64,000 nt of DNA from Prunella strophiata (Eukaryota; Chordata; Aves; Passeriformes; Prunellidae): the NCBI GenBank assembly GCA_036583965.1, contig JAZBQD010000015.1:90135809-90199808 (forward strand). Direction: 5' to 3'. The notes beneath the pieces were generated by a model. That model made no database searches and was not told the DNA's origin. It was given only the letters and a program-made list of their open reading frames with translations. This document shows positions 49,321 through 61,762 of the stretch, in pieces. Within the stretch, counting starts at the first letter, position 1. Each line of letters begins with the position of its first letter. Position numbers and translations under genes: made by a program.

Positions 49321-51530
49321 ATGGAGATGTCTCTGTTTCCATCCTCAATTCATTTGCAGGCACTTTAGAAAAGTTCTTTCCTGCAGGAATGAGGGGCTTT
49401 TCACTGCGCTCCAGCAAGGTTTACAATCCCTGCCAACGCTCACAAACTTAGCACATTCAGCCTCGAAGTTTCCCACTGCTTTCAGCAGCAAGATTCCCAC
49501 ACTGCAGAATACCCGATTATATTGATAATTTGGCCCGTTTCAATAAAATATCCCCTCAAATTCACAATGGAAGTTTATTTCACATGTGAAATTCTTCATT
49601 ACTTTCTTACTGCAGAGGATACATTCTTAATGGCGTGTCTTAGGCCCACAGTGGGAAAATATGATTATTCTTTAATGTAAGTTGTTTACATAGATCCACT
49701 CTTTACATTAGTTTCGTAGAGTTCAGGACAAAGACTCCTCAGCAAAAGCCATCGTAGCTCTTTTTGTGACGCAGCAGGAGATGCAGGTTGGGTTTAAACA
49801 TAAATTTCTCTCCTTATAGACATTAAACTGTTGCAGAGTGCAGGGTATTTTTCAGGGAATGAAATGGCCCTTCGACCATCAGTCTGAAACTACAGCTCCT
49901 CTGTATTTTACCTCATCTTCATCACACAGCACCTCTAGCTGCGAGCCCGCATGCATAGGAGCTCTGACAGGCTGTGGAGGAGGAGATGTGACATCAGGTA
50001 CCCCTATCAGCGCAATCTTAGAGCAACTCAAGTTACAGCTTTGTGCTGAGCTCCACTTGGCTTTTGCTGGGGAGCTGTTTGAGGCCAGGCAGGTGGGACG
50101 CTCGCAATGCTTTTTGTTGAAATTCTGCTCATTTTAATTCTCCCGTTAATAAACTGGTTTCTGGAGAAGTTCTAAGAGAACAAAAGGAGGTTGACTCCAA
50201 ACCTTTAGGAATAATAACAACCGCTTGCAGCCATACAGAAGCCTCGAAAGGCAGCAGGAATCGTTGCTGAAATGTCACCCGTCAGCTTGCAGAGCCTTTA
50301 TCTGAACCTTGTCGCAGCAAAGGCGCAGCCACCCGCAGGAGCAGGAGTGGTGGCAGGAGAGGGGACACGGGGGGAGCAGCAGGGTCTCCGCACAGGGACC
50401 GGCAGTGTGGCGAGCAGGGAGGATGGGGAGGGGACCCATGCGCCCACCAGCAGCTCAGTTCTCACAGTGACAATGGATTTTTACACAGATTCGGTCTGCA
50501 GGCAAGGTGAAAGCTGATCCCCTGCAAAAGTCAGCATGCAAAGCGACCTTGCAGTCAGTGTAGCATATTAGGACCAATGGCTGCATCGATGGGTGTACAG
50601 CTGGGCATTGGGACAGGCAGGTACGAAGGACTCACCATGCAAACACCAGTTTATCAGAGGTTTCTCAGTGCACACACGTTGCAGGATCAAACACTCGTCT
50701 TTAGTTTGCTGGACACCTTGAAAATTGGAGGGTGGCAAGTAAGCTGAGTTTATGTAAATATGATTTTAGTGTGAGACTCAAGTTAATTCTTTCTGATTTT
50801 AACTGCTTGATATGGTGTTTAAATCTTAAGTGACCGGTAACCTTTGAAATCTTACTGGGATTTTAACACTGAATGCTTTTGATGACTGCTTAAGGGAAAT
50901 GAGTCTGACAATAATCACTGACAGTCAGCCGTCTCCATCAGGTAACTTTGCGGTAAAGGAAATAAATTCCAGCTGATGGGGGAAGGGAGAGAGTGTCCTG
51001 AGAAACTCACTCCTGTGCTCCCATTGACCATCACCTGCGCCGGACTTCATACAGCAGTTTAATCCTATTCTCTCCCTCAAAGGTTTCAAGCCTCTGCAAG
51101 ATCCTGACTGCTAGGGAACAAAGACTGGTATGTGGTTCCCTCAGAGGTCAGTCATTAACCTGCCCCAACAACAGTTTTAGGAAGATCAAGGCAATGAAGA
51201 AAAACTAAGAAAAAGCACTTTCACTTTGGAATGAATTGTTCAAAATGCCCTCATGCATTCGGTTTTATACCCTTTCAACTCCACAGTTTTTAGTTCCTGC
51301 ACGTATTTATTTCTCATCAGGAATAATGGCAAGATTTGCTCTCCCAGAGATTTGACCTTAAGTTTATTTTAGCCCCAACACTATAGATCATTCTATCAAT
51401 TATGAATGTACTTATGTGTACAGAGGAACTGGTAAGCCAGCTCAGTAATGCTACCTTGTTCTGAAGACTTACCCTTATAAATAAATTAGGGACATATCTT
51501 TATGAAATACCAGAAAGAAATAGAAGATGT
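49321..51530. other. Flank of the CpG island, no gene recognised
   Basis: G+C declines gradually; a moderately GC-rich patch lies at about 50,270-50,460. A CRE-like TGACATCA occurs near 49,990. No exon with recognisable coding content. If a plus-strand non-coding RNA starts in the island, its first exon would lie here. Confidence 0.45.
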
Positions 51531-51704
51531 GGAGAAAAAGAAAAGAAAAGAAAAGAAAAGAAAAGAAAGAAAAGAAAAGAAAAGAAAAGAAAAGAAAAGA
51601 AAAGAAAAGAAAGAAAAGAAAAGAAAAGAAAAGAAAAGAAAAGAAAAGAAAAGAAAAGAAAAGAAAAGAGAAAAGAAAAAAAAAGAAAAGAGAAAAGAAA
51701 GAGA
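51531..51704. repeat. (AAAAG)n satellite, 174-base pure purine tract
   Basis: About thirty-three pentamers AAAAG with a few register slips (AAAG, extra A), and not one pyrimidine for 174 bases. Lysine/arginine/glutamate-rich frames on the plus strand and Phe/Leu/Ser frames on the minus strand across it are artefacts. Confidence 0.95.
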
Positions 51705-52092
51705 TGGAAGCAAAACAAAATCTAAAAAGCAACATTTTTCTAAAGATAGAAGGACAGAAGCTAATATCAAAATTGGTTTCTCTGTGATTTGTATTTTCTG
51801 TGCCTGCATGTCTGTATGTGAGACAATATACTGGACTTGCAGTAGCCAGACTCTCAGTCAGACATTTATTTCCATAAGTTATTGATGACCCTTTACCTCA
51901 CAAGTGACAGGCCAAAGTAGAGCCACGAGCAACTTCTGAGAGGTCATCAATAACAACTGAAAATAAATGTTTTATCCAGTCCCAGCCCATTGTGTGTCCT
52001 CTTTATGCAATGCCAGTTAAGTTTCATCTGGCATAGTTTTTTGTGGGCTGTAACTACCTCAGCTCCTGTCTGAAGCAATGGAGGAAGGAGGG

Positions 52093-52109
52093 ACACACAC
52101 ACACACACA
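52093..52109. repeat. (CA)n dinucleotide repeat
   Basis: Eight CA copies without interruption. Confidence 0.85.
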
Positions 52110-55100
52110 TTCACATCCCCATTTGGTTGCTCACATGCAAGGTGGAGTACCTTTTGTGAGATGCAGAGGTAAAAGCAAGCATCTCTCAACACATGAGGAT
52201 GAAACAATACCCTAAAAAGTGAAAGGAGAGACTGCCACCTTACTAAAACATTAAACACCACAGAGAATCCTGATGCTGCAAGTGTAAGACAGTTCAGGAG
52301 AAAGAAGATACGGAGGGGACAAAAAAAAGAAGCTGAGATGCAAGGTTGTAAATAAATCATACCTCATGCTAATATTACAAATACAGAATATTCTATTAAT
52401 GTATTTCTAATAATAATTCATACCATGCTGCAAGAAAAACTGATGTATTGTGTGTGTTAAGAAGTTCCTGGGGGCAAAAGAAAACTCTTTTTGTCTGTAA
52501 GGAGTGTCTTACTCCCAGTGGGAAAAGACAGCAATGGACATGGGGTACAAAGCCATGGGGACATAAAATTTACTTCGAATAATCATGACCACTAACCACA
52601 ATGTCTTTTAATTAAATATTTGTGCTCAAAATTTCCATTTTTCTTACTCTTTTGCATATGCATTTTCACGTTTTACAAAATATTATTTTGAGAGCCGGTT
52701 CTCAGGCACTCAGTGTTCAGCAACTATTTCAAGAGGCTGGTCTGAAGTAAGTTAATGACTTTGCATCCAGTTTTGAAACTTCTGCTCACTTGAGCAGTCC
52801 CTATATCCATATCCTTACTCAGGCAAATAAGCTCATTAACTTCAAGAAAAACTTTCTATATAAGCAAGGATTTGTGCTGCTTTTCAAGTCAATTTCTCCA
52901 TTGAGGTAAATTAAGAGATTTGCTTGAATAAAATTTTATCAGTTCTTTAAAGTGTTGAAAGAGCACGTTAGTGGAGCAAAAATTAGCAAAATAAGTGTCA
53001 TTAACACTTCAAGATAAATATGTAGAAACATACTGGTATCGAGGACAACTTGAAATAGTTACTTAGCATAAGCTGTGTGATTACCCAAAATATTCTTATA
53101 TATGCACATCATTTAGCTTAAAGAAAACAAAGTGAAACTATAAGAAATTTGCATGTTGAAGCATTTTGAACAGCAATTTTGCATATGTCTTTAAAATAAT
53201 TTTGCTTAGTTTGTCCCCTGTACAAGAAGCAAAACCATGAAGAATTACTATACAATTACTCCTAAATGGAAAATAGCATTCATTCCCATTTCTTCTAAGG
53301 GAAAATTAGTAAGTCATAGAATATATTTAACTGTGAAGAATTGCACTTCATGGATCACTGTCCAATATTCTCCCTACATCCATCTTTCTTTTTTCTGCAT
53401 TTCCAGCCATTTGCAGTCTGCAATGTATATCTTGATTGGAATTCACAGTGCTACACAGTGGTTTTTTTTAGACAATCCTGTTGCCCTAATAAATATATAA
53501 GGTCACTTTATCATATACTGTTGCTGAAATGAAACTCATGATGTGACCCTGTCTGCCTCTAAAGGAGACATTACCTGTCAGTGGTTTTTTCATGCTCTCC
53601 AAACATGAAATCCTGCAAGAGCAGTTTCTGTCAACAAAAGCTGAGGTCTCTTGTTTTAAGTGACAACTTTCTCAGAAGACACACAGGTTATAAAGAATGA
53701 TCACAGGAAGCAACCTGGTACAAATTAATACAAAACTCACCTTTTAAGCAGACTGCTTTTTTCAAACACACAAAAGTACATAAAAAAATTAAACTGGTGC
53801 TATCATCCTATAAGTAATTTCCTGCTATTCTAACATTTCTTCTGCAAGATGGAATGAAAGAATGAGGAAGAGCCTTTCACTTCTGTTACTAAGATCCTCA
53901 CGTGTTATGGCAACAGGAACTCTATAGTGGGTAAATAAATAGATAGTAAGATTACAAAGATTTCAGCAGGTATGGGAAGTACATGGTGTGGCTCATAAAT
54001 AGCTGCAGTCAGGGGATTTGAAGATGCATTGAAAAACTTTCCTTCCACAAACACAACCACCAGACTTGAATTTCTAGTTCTTTCTAACTTCTGTTCCCAG
54101 TGGTGGCACCAATTTGACTTGAACCAAATCCAGCAAACACCATTTTCTATAGTGTGTACGTATTTGTCAGGCTGTCACTAGCATGAAACAAAATGCAGAA
54201 CTGGAAATGAGTATTTGGCAAGCAGTTTATGTCTGAAGGTGACACTGGCCCATAAAAGTACTTTGAGAACCAACTGACTACAGTCACAGACCACATCAAT
54301 GCATTCACATCAACACAGAAGAAGCAAAGGTCTCTCCATCTACCCTGGATGTCCTTGCACTCTGGGAAAGGTTGTTTCCACAATCAGGGAAAAAGAGGTG
54401 ATTTCTTTTTTTAATTTAAAACTTTTTCTTTAGGATTAAAAAATAAACTCTGATGATTTTGAAGAATTCCTTAAAACACTCACAGAGAACAAATAATGAA
54501 CACGTTAGTATTAGCTTTCAAAATGTAAAATGTTGTATTAGTGCAAAATATTGCTATTGAGGGGGTTTTTTTTGTGGCATGAACTTAGACTGCTTTTACT
54601 GATGAAGCTCTTCAGGTCCCCTGAAAATAAATACCAGTATCATTGGTATAATGATAACATATTTAGATGAGCATGTACACATCTAGATACTTATTTAATT
54701 TAGGTTGATTTGCCCATTGTCCCTGTAGGCTGCATTATTTGTGTGATTATAGGCCTCTTAATGTAAACTCATAACAAACACAAAAATAGTATGAGGTGGT
54801 ATCATACCATCAGTTTTTTGGGCAGATTGGCTGAGGATTTCTGTCTACAAACAAAAGGTATGACATTGCACATAAATCTGATCTAAATCTACACAAAATA
54901 AAATTAAAGTTAAGACTCTAAATTCAATCTGTTACTATGTAACTCAGTTTAATGGAGTGTTCCTCAGGAAGCTGCACCAAATACCCCTGAATTATTTTCC
55001 CCTTCCCCAGAATAAGCATCTTGATTGCTTATATTTGGACCACACTGCAGAAGGTTGTCAACATGAGTTATCTTTCTTGCCACAAGCTTGCTTTAGTCAA

Positions 55101-58100
55101 TGCAGAAATCTGACATTACCCGACAAACCCAGTGTTTCTGGTCACCTGAACAAAGCAACCTTCTTAAATGACATTAGCCTTCAGCTGACATACAACCACC
55201 AGCAAATGCCAGGGCGCCTGTCAGTGACATACCAATGTTTTGTCTGCTGCTGCAGACTCTCAGAGGGACAAGGTGGCTTCAAACAAATCCCCACAACACA
55301 GCCATGCTGGAGAAAGCACAGCAAGAAACTCCCATAAACATGAAACTCATCACAATTTGTTTGGTTCTCCCCACTAACTGAGGTAAAATATTTCCTTATG
55401 CATTTATTTCCACATTTTTGTAGAAAAGAGCATATTTAACCATCAAGCCATGGAGAAGGACTTTTTAAATTCTGTTCCTCATCTCTCCATAATGTCTGTT
55501 GTATGTGACTTTCTTGTAGCATACAAACATGAAGGGAAGAATAAAGTAAAGAGTATGCTCCAGTCATAAGAAGGGTGTTCTAACCTGGACAACTACATGA
55601 ACGTGCAAAAAAAAAAAACAAAAACAAAAAAATTCTCTTTTGTCTGCGAAATAGCTATTGTGAGCAATCAAAAAACATTTTTTGTTTTATTTTATATTAA
55701 ACTTCATGCGAGGGGGCACTGAGAAATTGAAAGTCTTGAGAACCTTTTAGATTTTCTTATTGAAAAGAAATTTCTGTAATGAACACAACCAGAAAATGAG
55801 AAAAAAAAAAATTAGTAAAGTGTATGAGTTGTATTTAGATTCTGGGTTTGAGGAATATAAGGACAATAGTACTGAAGATGGCTGGTGTTATTTAGGGAAA
55901 AGGCTGCGTTAAGTGACGTTCTGGTGATCAAGAGCTTTGGTGATGAATTTTCCCTGGTGAGGAGTGGTACCACAAGATGGATGGATTTCAGTCCATTGGT
56001 ACACTCTGCAGAGTGAGGTGACTTCTCTGTACTCCCCGAATCCCAGTGGATCTTCCGTGACCCATTTGGAGGATCCATGGGGCGTTGCTGCAAAGGACCC
56101 TGCAGTCTCACCTCCAGTCTGTTATCCAAAGGGACACACAGGCATGTAGGAATAATTATCCAGTAAAAGATTTACATAGTCTTTCCTCCATCTCACTCCC
56201 TCGCCCAATTTTTCATTTCATATCTCTATCCCCTGTTGCCAAGAGGAGTTTATCTATGGTGTTGGATAAGGGAGCACTAAACACATTATACTGCTATTTT
56301 AAATGACATCACAACTAACTAGATATTTTAATTGAAGGTAAATAACCAACATTATTGCCTTTTGAATGATAGCAATAGTGGAGAGTAATGGCACCACTGA
56401 GGAATCAATTGCTATTTCCCTCATAAACCATAAACCATTCAGAGATTTATAATGTTTTTTTAATGATCAGCCCTTCTAGGTGTTGAGCAGCTCCTCCAAG
56501 ATCCTGAGTTTCTGGCTGCTTGCTGAAGTCAACAGGAATGGGAGCAGGGGTTCTCAGTCTCATGTGTCTTTATGCCCACCAGGATGAAACTTTTCACACC
56601 AGGTATCAGCCTCCAGCAAAGGAGAGCTTGGGATTTTGCTGCACTGCCCTGACACGGTGCGCCCCAAGCTCAACAACGAGGACACTGGACTGAACCACTG
56701 TTTCATAACCTGCTTAAGAATAAAAATGCATTCAGCATTTGTGTGCATTTCATGCCCTCTTAAGGTAGGTATAGCAAGTAACCTTGTGTAAGTAACCATG
56801 TTGATTGCTTGCTTCCCTCTGCATACCTTAATGTGTTCCCTTCAAATTTTATCTGTCCAGAGACTATTTTAACTAATGCATTGGTTCAATGGCATCATAT
56901 CATGCACAAACATCTGTGGATCCAGAGTGCTGTCAGAGGAAATGTCTCACATTCTGTGCTTGGATAGACTGTCCCCCTTCCCTGGTGCCATGACTCAAGT
57001 AACAGCATCAATATCTCAGGTTTATTTTTTCATCTGGAGTCAATGGCATGTTCATATACTCAGACCTGTGCTGACAAATTCAGAATACAGTATTCATTCT
57101 TGTTAAATTCAATGGGATTATCCTCATGACACAAGGGCATACAAGGCCAGTCATTACATTTTCATTTTCAACTTGTTTCACTTTGGGTTTGAATCAAAAG
57201 TGACTTTTCTAATCTTCAGAGAACACCTATGATGTGGTCTGAACTCACTGATTCTCTTTTAATAGACCAAACTGGTCCAATCAAGCATTATCAAGGATCT
57301 CGGGGTAATAATGCAAGAGTTTCTTACAATGGAAATGAATCTTGACTCTGGATGTGGGAAGAGAGCACAGAAAAACCTAGCCAAGACAGATAAACTCCTT
57401 CAGCCAGCCAGAAAGGGACCAGATGTTTAAAGATGCACAGAATTTATTTAAAAATCCAAACTTGGTCTGGTGAAAAATGGAAGTGTTAATCCCTATATAG
57501 TCACGTCATATAAGATATTGCTACTAATAGGACAAAAGCATGAACAATGGCCACTGTCCCTCTTTCTTGTGTACAAGCCTCTTTAGGAATGAAGAGTTTT
57601 ACTATGCCCACCTAGAAGGATAACATTCTGGGTTTTCCAGCCTGTTTCTAAAGCAATTTATTCAGCACATCCACCCTAAATTTTGAAAAAAGCAGCCAAC
57701 CTAACCTGGTCCCACTTGAGTCTATGACAAAACCACCCTTGACTTCAAGGAGAGCAAAAGCAGACCTGTTGCTGAATTGGTCCGTATTGTTCAGGCAAGC
57801 ATGTTGGACTAGCATGTATCAGCTTCATGGGCATCAAAGAGAGTTACTAGAGGAAAACCCTGAATATTTGTATGGTAGTAGAAGGGAAGGGCTGTTTTTC
57901 CCTCTCCCACAAATCTCTGCTGTGATACATTAGCCACATGAACACACACAATCCTCTCGCAGCTTCAGCGCTTGCAGACCCTCGGATTTTCCTTTGTACC
58001 CTCTGAGGTGGAAGAAGCCCAATGGAAAAAGAGGTGTGGGGCATTTCATGGTTCCTCATGGGTCTACAGATATACTGAGCCATCTTCAAGGACCAGCGTG

Positions 58101-58127
58101 GTCTCAGTGGATTTGCTGCTCCAGGGT

Positions 58128-58158
58128 TGTGTGTGTATGTGTGTGTTTGTGTATGTGT
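58128..58158. repeat. Imperfect (TG)n repeat
   Basis: TG dinucleotides broken by TA and TT steps. Confidence 0.8.
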
Positions 58159-59821
58159 ACAGAAATAATCTGTCCAAATTAGCTTGGGAGGACTAGAGGG
58201 GAGCCAGTTACATATTGGGGTTTCCCAGAGATTTCCAGTGAGATCAGAGAAGCTCCCAGAGGGGATTCAGTACAAACAGAACAGCCCAATATTACAGGGC
58301 ATCTAGTTTCATGCCGATTTTAATTAAATGGCACCAGCAAGATTTGAGCCTGCATTTTCACCATAATTTACAATGGGGTTTTTTTTGGTGTTTTTTTTTC
58401 TAGACAGCACATCAAATCTGTCTATATTGCCAGGACTCCAGAAAACAGACAAAGTAACCATAATACATGGTTTAAGGCCTGTGCCTGCAAGGAAACTCAA
58501 GGAGTTTCACTGAATAAAACCAATGACTACAACAGAATTGGGATTATCCAGCCCATAGGTAATGGAAATACACCTTCCCATCACATCCTCATGATGTAGC
58601 ATACATCTAGATTTGCACCTCAAAGATTTACACCACACAAGTGGATTTGAAGCTGAGAGGAGCCTAACTGCCATGGATGGCAGTGGCAATGTGGAACAAA
58701 ATAAGGAAAACAAGGGTTGTGGGTATTTCTAAGCAGAGCCTCCAAACACATGTCTTTAAGAGGTGAGAGAGAATGCAAGTGTGCTTCATTATACGCTTCA
58801 GATGATCCAGCCTCACCCCTCATTCAAGTTCTGGGTTTGACAGCTTCCCACTGTATCCTTTATATATCACCCGTTGTGACTAAGCTTGGAGGGGACATGT
58901 AATCATTAATCACCATTATGGATTTCTTCCCTTCTGTTGGGTTAGACTTACAAGCTTAGGGGCAGATCCTGCAGCCTTTACTCCTTCCTTTGCCCGAGCA
59001 ATCAGCCCTACTCCACTCACGGACAGCTTGCAGTGCTGCAGCATCTGTAGGATCGGGCGCCAAGTTCCTTACACCGGCGTCCCATTCAAATAAGCAGTGG
59101 CTCTTAATCCTTAGCAGGAATTAACAGGAAGTTTCAACACTGCATTATTAAATTAAAAGGTTACAATATGCCACAAGATGACTTAAGCAGGACTCAGGAG
59201 TGTATGTCTGTTAATTTTAATGCTCTGTCTCAAAGTACAGAACTCTGGACATTTCCAGCATCATATTTAAAACATGGTACATCTACTAATACGTGATCTG
59301 GTGCATTAATGGACCAAATTAAGTTACAGGTATGAATTTTACATAAAACGGATTAATATTATATGTCATGGAGGAATTTTAAATACTCCATCTCCATGCA
59401 TTTTTAATAATTATGTGCTCTAATTTAATGTTCCCTGGCTTTGCTTTGCTTGAAGTCCCTAAACCCTCCTCCTTCCTTCTCCCCCACACTCCTCAAGTTT
59501 TGCTTGGGATTTTCCCTGTCTGTAAACCAGCGTCCCCAAGTCCCTCAAAAAATATGTGTAAAGCTGGAATAAGTCTCCTCCACCGAGACGATAAAAATGC
59601 GATTCACCACCCGAAGAGATGCCAACCCTCCCGGGAAAGGGGATGACGGGAGGGCGGGTACAGCCGCCTTGCTCCGGGTCGGGCGGCGGGGAGCGGCGCC
59701 GGTCGCGCGGGGCTGCGCTCCGGAGCGCGGGGCCGGCGCCGGGAGCCGCTGGGCGGCGGGTCCCGCCCGCATTCCCGCAGTCCTTCCTCCCGGGGCCCGC
59801 CTCCTCCGCCTCCTCCTCCTC

Positions 59822-59839
59822 CTGCTGCTGCTGCTGCTG
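59822..59839 (+). repeat. (CTG)6 run in the ID4 promoter region
   Basis: Six CTG triplets directly follow a run of CCT triplets (about 59,801-59,823), roughly 200 bp upstream of the TATA box. It may vary in length between individuals. Confidence 0.85.
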
Positions 59840-59889
59840 CTCCCGCTCCCGGGGGGGCAGCGCGAGCCGCTCCCCCGAGCCGCGCCGCC

Positions 59890-59935
59890 ATTGGCCGCCG
59901 CCGCGCTCCGGGGGGGGCCGCCGCGCCCTGATTGG
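59890..59935 (-). promoter_or_regulatory. ID4: Two inverted CCAAT boxes of the ID4 promoter
   Basis: ATTGG at 59,890-59,894 and ATTGG (GATTGGCT, a good NF-Y core) at 59,931-59,935. The second lies about 100 bp upstream of the TATA box, the usual NF-Y position. Confidence 0.6.
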
Positions 59936-60035
59936 CTGCGGCGCGGCCCCGCGGCGCCCCCCCCGCTGCCGCGCGCGCTCGCCGGGCCCCGCCGCGGCGG
60001 CGCCCCCCGCCCCCCGGCCCGCCCGCGCCCCGCGC

Positions 60036-60041
60036 TATAAA
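60036..60041 (+). promoter_or_regulatory. ID4: TATA box of ID4
   Basis: TATAAA in the context GCGCTATAAAGGGGCGG, followed directly by a GC box. Transcription should start about 25-30 bases downstream, near 60,066. A TATA box inside a CpG island fits an inducible developmental gene. Confidence 0.75.
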
Positions 60042-60065
60042 GGGGCGGCGCGGCAGCGGCGGCAG

Positions 60066-60357
60066 CAGAGGTGGTGGCGGTGTGTGCGGCCCATCGGCTG
60101 CTGAGCACGGGCTCTTCATTTTGAGAAAAAAATTATTTTTTTTGCGGAGCGGGGGGGTTTGCGGTGCCGCGGTTGCCGCGCGGCTCTGCGAGCGCCTCTG
60201 GTTGCATTCCCGGGGCGGGCGCTGTTAACGCCAGCGAGGCGCTGCGGCCGCGCTCCGCTCCCGTTGCGGGCGGTGCGTGCGCGGCTTCCCGAGGTCGCAG
60301 CGGCGGCAGCAGGCGGCGGCGGTGGAGAGGGAGGTTTGCCTCCCTGCTTGCGGCACC
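60066..60357 (+). other. ID4: ID4 5' UTR (start approximate)
   Basis: About 290 GC-rich bases from the predicted start to the ATG, interrupted by an A/T-rich block (TTTTGAGAAAAAAATTATTT near 60,118-60,137). The start is inferred from the TATA box position. Confidence 0.55.
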
Positions 60358-61399
60358 ATGAAAGCTGTGAGCCCCGTCCGGCACCCCAGCCGCAAGGCGC
60401 AGCCCGGCGTTGCGGGCGGCGGCGGGGGGCACCCGGCTCTGCGGTGCCTGGCCGAGCACAGCGGCTGCAAGGGGGGCCCGCCGTCGGGCGAGGAGCCGGC
60501 GGCGCTGTGCCTGCAGTGCGATATGAATGACTGTTACAGCCGGCTGAGGAAGCTGGTGCCCACCATCCCGCCCAACAAGAGGGTCAGCAAAGTGGAGATC
60601 CTACAGCACGTCATCGACTATATCCTCGACCTGCAGCTGGCTCTGGAGACGCACCCAGCGCTGCTCCGGCAGCAGCCGCCGCCGCCCGCTCTGCACCCGG
60701 GCAGCTGTCCCGCGGGCACCCCCAGGACCCCGCTGACCGCCCTTAACACTGACCCGGTAAGAGGTGCGTGATACACGAGCGCGGGGAGCGGGGTGCGGAG
60801 CGGCGTGGCGCGATGGTCGGCGCCCCGGTGAGGTGCCGCCACTCTGGTAGCCGTGGCTCTGCCGAGAAGCCGTAGCTCCCGAAGGGGACGGGGCGGACGG
60901 GCGCAGGAACGCCCCGGCGGTGCGGTGGGTGCCCGCAGCCGCACGGTGTGTGCCGTGTAATTACGGCCTCTCGAGGGAGTACCTGTAGCCGGCGTGTCTG
61001 CACGCACGGGTACAGGCGCGCTGTTCTGCGCTTCCCAGCCTCCGCGCCGTGTATCGGGTGTGAGGGGCTGTGGGGGCAGTGCACATGGAATACAGCGTGC
61101 TTTGGAGGGGCGGGAATCGGGGAGCGACTCCCTCGTACGGGACCCAGGGCGGCAAGCGGCGTGCCCCGGCACCCCGCGCTCCCGGGCTTGCCGCAGCGCT
61201 GCGGTGACCCCCTTGTCTCTGTCCCCCCGAGCGCTCCCCACGGGGCTGTGGTTAGTGCCTGGGTGCGTGGAGGAGGAGGGGGTCTGGGTAGTAGGGGGGG
61301 TCTCCGTGTCGTTTCTCCCCGGTTGTTAATTTGCCGTGTTTGGTTGCTGCGCAGGCAGGCTCTGTTAACAAGCCGGGGGACAGCATCCTCTGCCGCTGA
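60358..61399 (+). CDS. ID4: ID4, inhibitor of DNA binding 4 (HLH without basic region), join(60358..60756,61355..61399)
   Basis: Dominant-negative HLH protein: it dimerises with E-proteins and other bHLH factors in the nucleus and, lacking a basic region, keeps them off DNA, delaying neural and glial differentiation (family knowledge). Seen: 147 residues. The N-terminus MKAVSPVR carries the Id SPVR motif (Ser5, a CDK-type site in Id2/Id3). The HLH spans about residues 52-95: [17 protein letters not shown] helix, PPNKRVSK loop, [18 protein letters not shown] helix. A proline-rich segment follows, then RTPLTALN (residues 123-130), equivalent to the Id2 destruction-box region, and the ID4-specific end GDSILCR. 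Exon 1 ends at CCG|GTAAGA and exon 2 starts after GCGCAG, phase 0. The ATG at 60,358 has A at -3 and matches ID4 N-termini; an in-frame GTG at 60,277 is not needed. The alanine tract of mammalian ID4 is absent, which makes it shorter than the 161-residue human protein. Intron retention would end the protein after VRGA. Confidence 0.97.
60757..61354 (+). other. ID4: ID4 intron 1
   Basis: 598-bp GC-rich intron with donor GTAAGA and acceptor TTGCTGCGCAG, splitting the CDS in phase 0 fourteen codons before the stop. This intron position is shared by Id genes. Confidence 0.9.
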
Positions 61400-61611
61400 C
61401 CGCCGCTCCCCAGGTGAGTGCCGGGCGGGCGCGGGGCCGCGGGCGGGGGAGCGCAGCGCCCGGGATCGGCGGCGCCGCACCGCATCCTGCGGGAAGCCTG
61501 CCGAGGGGCGACCAGAGCCCGGCGAGAAATACTTGCAGGCGGCTTTGGGGTTTTATTTTTAATTACGGGGTGGTTATTTTGTTTTCCCTAACTACCGGGT
61601 GGTTGGGGTTT

Positions 61612-61633
61612 CCCCCCTCCCCCCCCCCCCCCC
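61612..61633. repeat. C tract in ID4 intron 2
   Basis: Twenty-two bases of C with a single T at 61,618. The minus strand is a G run that can fold; length errors are likely. Confidence 0.85.
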
Positions 61634-61762
61634 GGAGCGCCTCTGGCTGCGGCGTGCAGCTGCGCATCCCTCCCTCCGCCTGGCCCAGCCTGGGAGCTGC
61701 GGTTGTTGTTTGACCTGGTTTGTTTTGGGTTGTTGATCAAGCATGTCTTGTGTTTTGTTGGT

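Larger units (their letters stand above)
51705..59600. other. ID4 upstream flank, no gene recognised
   Basis: AT-rich intergenic DNA with no supported exon. Contains a (CA)8 run at 52,093 and a TG-rich run near 58,128. The last few hundred bases before the ID4 CpG island rise in G+C and contain some CpG words (for example GATCGGGCGCC near 59,052). Confidence 0.55.

Noticed and set aside
48790..49525. Frames of 117-204 codons in the orphan CpG island
   Set aside because: No recognisable domain, Arg/Pro/Ala-rich on all frames, typical of CpG island DNA.
51502..51885. Lys/Glu-rich frame and the opposing Phe/Leu/Ser frames
   Set aside because: Direct translation of the AAAAG repeat.
54957..55337. 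126-codon plus-strand frame
   Set aside because: Starts at GTG in AT-rich intergenic DNA; composition looks random and no similarity is recognised.
59545..60119. Several frames over 140 codons on both strands upstream of and across the ID4 promoter
   Set aside because: Open only because GC-rich DNA has few stop codons; they cross the TATA box and are low-complexity Ala/Arg/Pro/Gly.
60277..60357. In-frame N-terminal extension of ID4 from a GTG
   Set aside because: The ATG at 60,358 gives the conserved MKAVSPVR start with A at -3; the extension is GC-driven 5' UTR.
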